Of a stretch of DNA of 23,050 nt, positions 6,498 to 13,889 are shown one piece after another (within the stretch, counting starts at the first letter, position 1; each line of letters begins with the position of its first letter). The DNA comes from an uncultured Saprospirales bacterium (GTDB lineage: Bacteria > Bacteroidota > Bacteroidia > Chitinophagales > JADIYW01): assembly GCA_938008535.1 (NCBI GenBank), contig CALLKF010000012.1, forward strand, positions 1 through 23,050, read 5' to 3'. Below the pieces are notes generated by a model. That model saw nothing but the letters and a program-made list of their open reading frames with translations, had not been told where the DNA came from and did not search any database. A program made the position numbers and the translations under genes.

Positions 6498-7136
6498 CTA
6501 TTTTCTACACAAACTATTATACAATTCTACAACAATATGTAAATGCTTATTTTTATAATTTTTCTCTTCAATTTTCTGCAAAACAATTGGACAATCTGCT
6601 AAATATTTTGCCATTTCTGATTTAAACTTATTAGTATTGTACGTAAATAATTTTTGATTTAAAAACTCTAAAACTGGTGTGCTGTGCATAACATTATTTG
6701 ATGCAGAACCAAATCCACCAGAAATAGAACTCATGGAATAATAATTATACAGACTCAATTTTCCTTTTACTAATTGCATTAAAAAAATGGTAGAGTCGTT
6801 ATCAGAAAAATCTGTTGATCTATAAAAAATATTCTTTTTGGAAACAAAAACCATCGTATCGTCTTTTTCTTCTCTTTCATCATAATATTCAAAACCATAC
6901 GCTAAAATATCATTCGGTGTCATTGTGATTTTTTCACCAACATCATTAATATATTCCATTTCCTGTTGCATTTTTATAAAATTAAAATCGATTGAATACG
7001 CAGCATTATATGGAATTTTCAACAATGCTTTAATTGTATCGTGATTATTAGTTACATAAAATCCTTTAACTTTTTCAGCTTTAGAAAAGAATATAAAAGT
7101 ACATGTCAAAATATATAGAGAAAGAAATTTTTTCAT
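6498..7136 (-). CDS. Secreted protein of unknown function, Bacteroidota-type
   Basis: A 212-residue protein with a signal peptide (residues 1-20, ending SKA) and a mature region starting KVKGFYVTNNHDTIKALLKI. The arrangement of G-x-x-x-T-x-x-x-DT-x-x-(G/A)-x-(I/L), then a Y-x-x-x-DI-x-x-Y segment (TPNDILAYGFEYYD), then FLMQLVKGKLSLYNYY and a closing ADCPIVLQKI, recalls a widespread but uncharacterised family of Bacteroidota periplasmic or surface proteins. No catalytic motif is visible. It starts 19 bases downstream of the OmpA-type gene on the same strand and is probably co-transcribed with it. Confidence 0.7.
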   Translation of the reverse strand: MKKFLSLYILTCTFIFFSKAEKVKGFYVTNNHDTIKALLKIPYNAAYSIDFNFIKMQQEMEYINDVGEKITMTPNDILAYGFEYYDEREEKDDTMVFVSKKNIFYRSTDFSDNDSTIFLMQLVKGKLSLYNYYSMSSISGGFGSASNNVMHSTPVLEFLNQKLFTYNTNKFKSEMAKYLADCPIVLQKIEEKNYKNKHLHIVVELYNSLCRK

Positions 7137-7155
7137 ATTTTATTTGATCAATTAA

Positions 7156-10100
7156 TTAACCAACACTTAAAATTTTAATTTCCACACGTTGATTTAACGG
7201 AGAACCTGGTGCAGCAATTAAAAATTGTTTTCCATAACCTTTATATTGCAATCTATCTTTTGCAATACCTTTACTAATCAAATAATCTACACAAGTTTTG
7301 GCTCTATTATTTGATAATTGATTACAAAATGCATCATCACATAAACCATTTGTATGACCACCAATTTCAATTTTCAGTTTACTGTTTTTCTTTAAAAACG
7401 CAACTACTTTATCTAATTCCGGATACGATGGAATTTGCAAATAGGCGCCATCCGCAACAAAGAAAATTTTATCTGCAATAGCAACTGCACCAACTTCAAT
7501 TGGAACATTAAACAAATCGTATTTTTGTTGTAATGCAGCATTTGTACTTGCAGTTTGTTTAATTTTTGATAAGGAATCAATGGCACGTTTCATCGATAAA
7601 ACTTCACGCTCTTGTTGTTTTTTCAATGCGTCTAACTTAGCTTTATCCAATTCCATTTTTGCTTTTTCTGCAGCCAATTTATCACGTTCTGCCTGCATTT
7701 GTGCTAATAAATCATCCATCTTTTTTTTCTCTAATTCCAAACGCTGCTTCTCACCTATTAACTCAGAATTTTCAGCAGCCAATTTATCTTTATCTGTTGA
7801 AACTTTATCGCGTTGTGCTTGTAAATCTGCAATATCTTTTTCTAAATCTTGTTTATTAGAACCCATTTTATCCAATGTTGCAATTAACTGTTGTGATGCT
7901 AATTTTTGTGCATCTTGTAACGAATCTAATTTTGCTTTTTCTGCTGATAAATCAATCATAGGTGCAGTAGCAATTGGTTGCGCTGTTACAGCTGGAACAT
8001 CAGCAATTACTGGTTTTTCTTGTTCTGTTGATGTAATTGGTGTTGTATTTGTATTTGCTGGTTCAACACTTCCAACAACAATTGTTTCTACTACTTTTGG
8101 TTTATCTAATTGACTTTTTAAATCGTCTAATTTTTTCTGCAAATCATCTGTCGCATTATTATTTGACGTTACAACTGGTGCTGTATTTATTGCTAAAGGT
8201 TGTGTTGGTTGATTTGAAATTACAGGTTCAATTTTTGTTGAAGTTGCTGTGGTTGGTGCAGCACCAATCGCATTCATTTCTTCTTTCATTTTTCGTAGCT
8301 TCTCTTCATATTTTGCAATTGCTGGATTAGGAGCTGTTGATGTTGGTGTGTTTGTTACATTATTTTTTGGTGTTTCATACGTTGTTTTAGGTGCAACAGT
8401 TTCTGTTTTTTGTACAGGTTGCACATAAATTGTTGTTGGAGCAGGTGCAGTAACTGTTGGACTTTTTTGTTGTGCTTTTAATGCATCTAATTTCTTTTGA
8501 TATTCATCGTAATCTTTAGAAGCTGGATCTTCTTGTCGCTCTTTAACCGTTGTTACATTATATGGTTTGTTCACGTTTGGATTATCAATGCGCGTACTTT
8601 GTGGTTGCTGATATTGTTGTGATTTTAATTCTGCTAATTTCTGATCCAATGATTCAGTTTTAGCATTCGTTGTTGGCAAAGGTGCTGTTGGATTTTCATA
8701 TGTTTTATTATTCACATATGGATCGTATGGCTTGTTATTATTGATAGTTTGCGGTGTTGATACTTTAGCAGTTTGTGCAGTTTGTTGTTTTTTCAACTCA
8801 TCTAATTTTTGTTGCAATTCATCTGTTGCTACATCTGATTTTTTTAATGGTTGATTATATGTTGAAGGTTGTTGTGCATATTTATTCGGATCTACTTCAT
8901 TGGTTTTATAGGTAGTCGTTGGTGCAGTTGTAGCAATTTCTTTTTCTTCTACTTTATAAGCAATCGGATCCATGTTTTTAATTCCATCATTAATAGTTTT
9001 ATTTGGATCATATTTAATTGCATCTGGATTTGATGTTACAGTTGTTGTTGGTGCAACAATAGTCGGATCTTTTTGCATTGTTTTTAAACGTGCAATGTCA
9101 TCATTGGCTGGATTATATGTTGGATTGCTTTTAACTTGTTGCTGTGCAGCACGTTCTTCTGGTGTCAACACTTTTGGTGCAGGCTTTGGTGCTTCATATG
9201 GTTTTACTGTATTGATTTGTTCTGCTTTAGGTCTTTTTTCTTCTTCCGTTTGATATGGTGTAATAGAATTAATTTGTTCAACTTTCGGTTTGTTTTCTTC
9301 TGGTTGATATGGTTTGATAGAATTGACTTGTTCTACTTTTTGTTTATTTGTTTCTGGTGCTTGATATGGTGTAATAGAATTTACTACTTCTTTTTTATAC
9401 ACTACTTTTGGTTGTGTTGGTTGTTGAACAACAGGTTGCTCTGTAACTTGTGTTGGTGTTGAAACAACAGCTGGTTGAACTACTTGTGCAATTGGTTGCT
9501 GCAAAACTGGAGTTTGCGTTGGAACTTGCGCTTGTTGTTGTTTCAATGCTTCTAATTTTTTTTGTAGTTCATCCGTTGCTGTTTGTGTCGGAACAGATGG
9601 TTTTACTGGTGTTGTAGCTACAGTTGGTGTTGATGGAACTACTGCTGTTTGCGTAACTTCTTGCTTTTGTTTTGTAGTAACTATTGGTTGTTGAATAGCT
9701 GGAGTTTGTGTAGGTACTTGTGCTTGTTGTTGTTTCAGTGCATCTAATTTTTTTTGTAATTCATCCGTTGCTGGTAGTGTAGTAACTGCTGGTTTTACAG
9801 GTGTTGTAGCTACAACAGGTTGTGTTGCTGGTTGCGTTGGAGCTTGCACTGGTTTATTCAATTCATCTAATTTTTTTTGCATTGCAATCGTTGCATCGTT
9901 TGGTTTAGTTGCAATTGGATTTGTTGTAGTTGGTTGTACTGTTGTTTTCGGTTGCGTTGGTTGAGTTACAACTGGTGCAGGTTTTGTTTGATCTGATTTT
10001 AATTGTGCTAATTTTTTATCTAATGCATTATTCGGAACTTCAGATTTTAAAGGTGCATTCGCTAAAATTTTTGCCATGTCCACAGCTTCAGGTCTTGCTT

Positions 10101-11478
10101 CTTTTGGTAATTTAATTCTAAATAAATCATTCAAACCATAATAAGAATCTTCGCTGCTATAATAAATATAATCGCCTTGTGGTGGAATCGTATAATAAAT
10201 ATCAATTTTCGGCGAATTGATAATATCACCTAAATTCAATGGTTCGCTCCAGTTTTTCCAGCTTTGATCCAAACGCTTACACATATACATATCATAACTT
10301 CCAAATCCTTGTCGGCCAGCCGACGAAAAATAAATCGTTTTATTATCTGCTGCTAAAAACACACTATTTTCACCGCCAACAGTATTTACTTTTGGTCCTA
10401 AATTCATGGGTTCGCTCCAATCGCCATCTGCATATTTAAACGAAACATACATATCTAAATCACCATAACTGTCATCACGTTGTAAACACATCAACATCAC
10501 TGATTCATCTAAGCTTAATGCATGACAAGAATATTCATTTTGGTTATAGTAATTTTTTATATTGAGTGCTTTGGGTTTAGTCCACATTCCATTTTTTCCT
10601 CTTGTGCTTAATGACACACCACCTTCACCACCTTTTTTATATTTATTGGCGAGATATAATCTATTATTATCGGTACTTACAAAACATACATAATTATGCA
10701 TTTCTGTATTGAGTGGTTCACCAATATTTTCTGCTTTGCTCCATTTTCCTATTGGCGTCAACTTACTAAAATAGATGTCATCTTTATGGTCTTTTCCTAC
10801 ATTGTCTTCTGCAAATTTTCGGGCAAAATAAAGTGTTTTACCATCAGGTGAAACAATTGGTAAATGATCATAATAACTTGAATTTACATTGGCACCTAAA
10901 TTTTCAGGCATACCAATTTTTTCAGAATATTGCACCACATTAATTGTTGGATTATATGGCTGTGTTGTGGAAGAAATTCCAATGCAATCAATCTGTTGCA
11001 TGCCTGGAACATTCGTATTTAAAATCAATTTTAATTTATTGATGTTATATTTTGGAGTAATTTTTATGTACGTTAAAAAATCACCATATTTTTGTTGATA
11101 GCTTGTATTTTTATTTTCATAGACAGTACTACTTTTACCGTTATTATCATATAAAATAATTTCTCGAATTGAGCCAGCATTTAAACTCTCACCAATGATA
11201 ATTTGCTGTACTGTTTGTGGATTTGAAAAACCAACCGTGATATGTTCTTTTCCAGCTTGTGTTTTACCAATTGCCCAAGCCAAAGGACTTTCTCCATATT
11301 GTGCTGTATTTGGTGGACCAAGCACTTGTGATGCTTTGTATCTTGTAGAATTTTCTGGTATATCTTTAGAAAATTCTGAAGAAAAATCAACGAGCTTGGT
11401 TGCCCATTGAACTTGTCCAAAAGAGTGATAAGTAGTAAGTAATAAGTAAAAAGTAATAAATAAGAAATGCTTCTTCAT
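7156..11478 (-). CDS. Large PD40-repeat / OmpA-family envelope protein with long repetitive Pro-Thr-Gln linker
   Basis: A 1440-residue protein with several parts. Residues 1-21 are a signal peptide. About 22-170 form a discoidin-like beta domain (TRYKASQVLGPPNTAQYG ... ITVGFSNPQTVQQI). About 200-455 are PD40 beta-propeller repeats (IVSPDGKTLYFARKF, KTIYFSSAGRQGFGSYDMY, DYIYYSSEDSYYGLNDLF). About 470-1170 are a low-complexity linker rich in Pro, Thr, Gln and Val. About 1173-1317 are a heptad coiled coil. About 1325-1440 are an OmpA C-terminal domain (KLKIEIGGHTNGL ... LSNNRAKTCVDYLISKGI). OmpA domains bind peptidoglycan, so the protein probably tethers an envelope structure to the wall. The usual DAP-binding Asp is Asn1377; Arg1392 is kept. 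The linker holds nine short K-L-x-x-L-K modules. It is far longer than ordinary PD40-OmpA proteins (about 500-700 residues). Confidence 0.85.
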   Translation of the reverse strand: MKKHFLFITFYLLLTTYHSFGQVQWATKLVDFSSEFSKDIPENSTRYKASQVLGPPNTAQYGESPLAWAIGKTQAGKEHITVGFSNPQTVQQIIIGESLNAGSIREIILYDNNGKSSTVYENKNTSYQQKYGDFLTYIKITPKYNINKLKLILNTNVPGMQQIDCIGISSTTQPYNPTINVVQYSEKIGMPENLGANVNSSYYDHLPIVSPDGKTLYFARKFAEDNVGKDHKDDIYFSKLTPIGKWSKAENIGEPLNTEMHNYVCFVSTDNNRLYLANKYKKGGEGGVSLSTRGKNGMWTKPKALNIKNYYNQNEYSCHALSLDESVMLMCLQRDDSYGDLDMYVSFKYADGDWSEPMNLGPKVNTVGGENSVFLAADNKTIYFSSAGRQGFGSYDMYMCKRLDQSWKNWSEPLNLGDIINSPKIDIYYTIPPQGDYIYYSSEDSYYGLNDLFRIKLPKEARPEAVDMAKILANAPLKSEVPNNALDKKLAQLKSDQTKPAPVVTQPTQPKTTVQPTTTNPIATKPNDATIAMQKKLDELNKPVQAPTQPATQPVVATTPVKPAVTTLPATDELQKKLDALKQQQAQVPTQTPAIQQPIVTTKQKQEVTQTAVVPSTPTVATTPVKPSVPTQTATDELQKKLEALKQQQAQVPTQTPVLQQPIAQVVQPAVVSTPTQVTEQPVVQQPTQPKVVYKKEVVNSITPYQAPETNKQKVEQVNSIKPYQPEENKPKVEQINSITPYQTEEEKRPKAEQINTVKPYEAPKPAPKVLTPEERAAQQQVKSNPTYNPANDDIARLKTMQKDPTIVAPTTTVTSNPDAIKYDPNKTINDGIKNMDPIAYKVEEKEIATTAPTTTYKTNEVDPNKYAQQPSTYNQPLKKSDVATDELQQKLDELKKQQTAQTAKVSTPQTINNNKPYDPYVNNKTYENPTAPLPTTNAKTESLDQKLAELKSQQYQQPQSTRIDNPNVNKPYNVTTVKERQEDPASKDYDEYQKKLDALKAQQKSPTVTAPAPTTIYVQPVQKTETVAPKTTYETPKNNVTNTPTSTAPNPAIAKYEEKLRKMKEEMNAIGAAPTTATSTKIEPVISNQPTQPLAINTAPVVTSNNNATDDLQKKLDDLKSQLDKPKVVETIVVGSVEPANTNTTPITSTEQEKPVIADVPAVTAQPIATAPMIDLSAEKAKLDSLQDAQKLASQQLIATLDKMGSNKQDLEKDIADLQAQRDKVSTDKDKLAAENSELIGEKQRLELEKKKMDDLLAQMQAERDKLAAEKAKMELDKAKLDALKKQQEREVLSMKRAIDSLSKIKQTASTNAALQQKYDLFNVPIEVGAVAIADKIFFVADGAYLQIPSYPELDKVVAFLKKNSKLKIEIGGHTNGLCDDAFCNQLSNNRAKTCVDYLISKGIAKDRLQYKGYGKQFLIAAPGSPLNQRVEIKILSVG
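9193..9395 (-). repeat. 18-19 residue repeat (VEQ-I/V-NSI-K/T-PYQ) within the OmpA-type gene
   Basis: Four in-frame copies of a segment reading VNSITPYQ, VNSIKPYQ, INSITPYQ and INTVKPYE are spaced 57, 54 and 57 bases apart (TGATATGG-type landmarks at 9362, 9305, 9251 and TCATATGG at 9194). They are joined by charged residues (E, K, R, P). Codon differences show the copies are not very recent. Confidence 0.75.
9494..9877 (-). repeat. Tandem 192-bp (64-codon) duplication within the OmpA-type gene
   Basis: Matching landmarks lie exactly 192 bases apart: GGTTG at 9494 and 9686, and GTTGTAGCTAC at 9611 and 9803. Each unit encodes TTPVKP..., then ATDELQKKL(D/E)ALKQQQ, then AQVPTQTP..QQPI. The nucleotide match is strong but not perfect, so the duplication is fairly recent and subject to slippage. 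Confidence 0.75.
11429..11463 (+). repeat. 7-bp tandem array, locus C, inside the signal-peptide coding region
   Basis: Five 7-base units (TAAGTAG, TAAGTAA, TAAGTAA, AAAGTAA, TAAATAA) run on the plus strand. The minus strand here encodes residues 6-16 or so of the OmpA-type protein's signal peptide (LFITFYLLLTT). Elsewhere in the window the same repeat is non-coding. Confidence 0.65.
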
Positions 11479-11501
11479 AGCGACAAATTAATCTTTAATT
11501 A

Positions 11502-11515
11502 AACTAAATATAGTT
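11502..11515. promoter_or_regulatory. Near-palindrome AACTAAATATAGTT upstream of the OmpA-type gene
   Basis: AACTAAATATAGTT lies 24-37 bases before the minus-strand ATG at 11478. It differs in one base from the perfect palindrome AACTAAATTTAGTT at 16485-16498, also just before a gene start. A related AACTAAATTTT is at 5790-5800. The role is unknown; AT-rich coincidence is possible. Confidence 0.3.
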
Positions 11516-11585
11516 AATCTTTCTAAATTTTGAAGAATATTACGCAAGTTTTGTACCAACATACTTTTTTAATGAGAATAACGTT

Positions 11586-11593
11586 TATTTTTG
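11586..11593 (+). promoter_or_regulatory. Candidate -7 box TATTTTTG before the 11618 gene
   Basis: TATTTTTG matches TAnnTTTG, 25 bases before the chosen ATG at 11618. A second match, TAATTTTG, is at 11598-11605. Neither has a TTTG box at the standard distance. These boxes make an alternative TTG start at 11591 unlikely. Confidence 0.3.
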
Positions 11594-11617
11594 GTACTAA
11601 TTTTGAAGTCAATAAGC

Positions 11618-12523
11618 ATGAAGAATTATTTCCTATTCTATTTTATTTTAATATCAACCGTTTGCAGCGCGCAAATTTCACCAGATGATTTTCAAAAAAT
11701 TAAATCGTATGAAGATACGATTCGTATTTATGGCGACACGTTGATTAATTCAGAAACTAAAGAAAACAGAACGATTGCTAGTTATAGAATTATAAAAACA
11801 TTGACAAAGGCATTAAAAATTAAAAACTCATTTTATTATCGTTGGGATTCTTTGTTGCCAATGAAAATTTTGGAACCTGAAGATCATAGTTTTAAGATTT
11901 TTACTTGGTATACACGCAGCGACGAAGATTTGTATAAATATTATGGCACCATTCAGTTAAAATCTGACACACTTAAAATGTTTCCTTTAATTGACTACTC
12001 TGACTTCACTGATAATCAGGAACAAGTAGTTGTTGACAACAACAATTGGATTGGCTGTATGTATTATGGAATCAAAACGGTAAAAAGTGGTAAAAATACA
12101 TTTTACACCTTGTTTGGTTGGGACGGCAATAATGCAACGAGCAACAAAAAAATACTGGAAGCTCTTTGGTTTAAAAATGGAAAACCACGTTTTGGTGCTA
12201 CTATTTTCGACTTTGGTAAAGGAAAATTACAAAATCGAGTGATTATAGAATTTGCCAATGAAGCTAGTGCAACCTTAAATTTTGATGTTGCTGAAAATAA
12301 AATTGTTTATGATCATGTTGCAGCAAATGGTGATGCATTGGAAGGTGTTTATGCCAATTATATTCCTGATGGAACCTATGAAGGATTTGTTTGGAAAAAA
12401 GGAAAATGGCTGCATTTAAATGATATTACCTATCAAAAACGCAAAGATGGTGAAGCTCCAAACGTGCAGAAAAAAGAAAGTTTGCAGTTATATACACCAT
12501 TGCCAGCACCAAAACCTAAATAA
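11618..12523 (+). CDS. Secreted protein of unknown function
   Basis: A 301-residue protein beginning MKNYFLFYFILISTVCSAQ, a signal peptide cleaved after SAQ or before Q. I chose ATG at 11618 because the frame's earlier TTG (11591) would put nine extra residues before a standard signal peptide and overlaps promoter-like sequence. The mature part has FYYRWDSLLPMKILEPEDHSFKIFTWYT and later YYGIKTVKSGKNTFYTLFGWDGNNATSNKKILEALWF, a compact family I associate with Bacteroidota but cannot name. The DGNN segment resembles a metal or turn loop but occurs once. The tail is Pro/Lys rich. It is followed after 8 bases by the next gene, so the two form an operon. It is probably periplasmic. Confidence 0.75.
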   Translation: MKNYFLFYFILISTVCSAQISPDDFQKIKSYEDTIRIYGDTLINSETKENRTIASYRIIKTLTKALKIKNSFYYRWDSLLPMKILEPEDHSFKIFTWYTRSDEDLYKYYGTIQLKSDTLKMFPLIDYSDFTDNQEQVVVDNNNWIGCMYYGIKTVKSGKNTFYTLFGWDGNNATSNKKILEALWFKNGKPRFGATIFDFGKGKLQNRVIIEFANEASATLNFDVAENKIVYDHVAANGDALEGVYANYIPDGTYEGFVWKKGKWLHLNDITYQKRKDGEAPNVQKKESLQLYTPLPAPKPK

Positions 12524-12531
12524 TATTTTTT

Positions 12532-13182
12532 ATGAAATATAGATTATCAATTGCATGTGTATTTTTATTTCATTTTTTATTCATTAAAACTATTTCAGCT
12601 CAAAGCTTAAATGAAATATTTGACAAAACAACACCAATTACATTTTTAGGAGTAGATTTCTCGAATGCTAAATATTATGGAAGAACTGGTACTGTTGACA
12701 CCACAGAAATGGTAAATTTATTTGTTGATATGAATAATTATATTGTATTTGAACGCAAAAAATATGATATAGGTGCAGCATTAAAAAAAGATTCAATTAT
12801 TTATAGTATTGATTTAATTAATACATTAAATAAACAACTTGACAAATCAAAATTAATCACTAATAATCTTGATGAATTAAATTTGTTAACGAAAGATTCT
12901 ATTAAATTGATTGTTAACAGATATAATTTCGATGAAAAAACAAATGGAATTGGATTGGTATTTATTGTAGATAATTTATTTAAAAGAACTGAAGATGAAA
13001 CTCTTTGGGTTACGTTTTTTGATATGCAATCAAAAAACGTTTTGCTAACTGAACGTGCAATTGGTTTAGCTGAAGGTTATACATTCAGATATCATTGGGT
13101 AAAACCTATTTATCAAATTATAGAAGATATGAAATATGGTCTTTTTAAAAGCTGGAAGAAAAAATACTTATCTAAGAAATAA
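12532..13182 (+). CDS. Secreted protein of unknown function, second gene of pair
   Basis: A 216-residue protein with a signal peptide (residues 1-23, ending SAQ). The mature start, ITFLGVDFSNAKYYG, is a recognisable pattern of small Bacteroidota exported proteins of unknown role. A further conserved-looking stretch is GIGLVFIVDNLFKR ... WVTFFDMQSKNVLLTERAIGLAEGYTFRYHW. The short C-terminus is very basic (KSWKKKYLSKK). No enzyme motif is visible. Its TAA ends at 13182 and the convergent methyltransferase gene's stop begins at 13183, with no intergenic base. Confidence 0.75.
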   Translation: MKYRLSIACVFLFHFLFIKTISAQSLNEIFDKTTPITFLGVDFSNAKYYGRTGTVDTTEMVNLFVDMNNYIVFERKKYDIGAALKKDSIIYSIDLINTLNKQLDKSKLITNNLDELNLLTKDSIKLIVNRYNFDEKTNGIGLVFIVDNLFKRTEDETLWVTFFDMQSKNVLLTERAIGLAEGYTFRYHWVKPIYQIIEDMKYGLFKSWKKKYLSKK

Positions 13183-13887
13183 TTACAATTTATCCAAAAT
13201 CAATGCAGTAGCTATAGCTGCGTTCAGCGATTCGGCTTTGCCTTTTTTTGGAATGGTAATAGGAAACGTAATTTTTTGTTGTAAATCTGTATTAATTCCG
13301 TGGCCTTCATTTCCAATTAAAATAAATCCTTTTTTTTCAAAACGCTGTTCGTGATAATTTTTACCATTTAAAACTGCACCATAAATGGGCAAATTATATT
13401 TGGTAGTGATTTCAGATAAATCTGCTTCAAAAAGCTGTATTCGTCCAATCGAAGCCATACTTGCTTGAACTACTTTTGGATTAAATGCATCTACACAACC
13501 ATCTGAGCAAATAATTTTTTTGATACCAAACCAATCGCAAGTTCTGATAATTGTACCCATATTTCCAGGATCTTGGATATCATCTAACAATAAAAACCAT
13601 TCATTATCGGTAACTTCTAATACATATTGTGGAATTTTAAAAACTGCTATACAACCATAATGGTGTTGAAGTGACGTTATTTTTTCCAAATCCTTCTCAG
13701 AAATGACTTTACAGCGCGTATCTTGCAGTAAATCAGCCGAAATTGCATACATGTTTACAACTTCTAAACCAGCTTCTATTAATTCTTTTATAATTTTGAC
13801 ACCTTCGGCACTAAAATTGGAATACTTCGTTCTGTATTTCTTAATTTTGAGTGAATTAATATACTTAATATCGTTTTGACTTAACAC
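13183..13887 (-). CDS. TrmH/SpoU-family RNA 2'-O-methyltransferase
   Basis: About 234 residues with the SPOUT-fold knot motifs in order: GNMGTIIRTCDWFGI (motif 1), NPKVVQASMASIGR (post-motif 1), FILIGNEGHGI (motif 2) and ITIPKKGKAESLNAAIATALILDKL (motif 3). These enzymes methylate the ribose 2'-OH of tRNA or rRNA using S-adenosylmethionine. The N-terminal part (residues 1-90) is the substrate-binding domain with NFSAEGVKIIKELIEAG. I chose GTG at 13887 (giving VLSQNDIKYINSL) because homologues begin ML-S-K-x-x-I; a TTG at 13902 would add five residues and overlap the divergent gene. Its start is two bases from the TamL start; its stop touches the convergent gene's stop. The exact RNA target cannot be told from sequence. 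Confidence 0.88.
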   Translation of the reverse strand: MLSQNDIKYINSLKIKKYRTKYSNFSAEGVKIIKELIEAGLEVVNMYAISADLLQDTRCKVISEKDLEKITSLQHHYGCIAVFKIPQYVLEVTDNEWFLLLDDIQDPGNMGTIIRTCDWFGIKKIICSDGCVDAFNPKVVQASMASIGRIQLFEADLSEITTKYNLPIYGAVLNGKNYHEQRFEKKGFILIGNEGHGINTDLQQKITFPITIPKKGKAESLNAAIATALILDKL

Positions 13888-13889
13888 GT

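Noticed and set aside
7580..8113. Plus-strand 177-residue frame opposite the OmpA-type gene
   Set aside because: It is antisense to the coiled-coil region; its Ser/Ala/Cys-rich composition is the mirror of Lys/Leu/Ala codons.
8972..9462. Overlapping plus-strand frames opposite the linker repeats, one looking membrane-like
   Set aside because: The hydrophobic, Phe/Leu/Cys-rich character comes from reading Gln/Thr/Pro codons in antisense; no start region or promoter supports expression.
11591..11617. TTG start adding nine residues to the secreted protein at 11618
   Set aside because: The ATG at 11618 begins a normal signal peptide and the upstream segment overlaps TAnnTTTG-type boxes.
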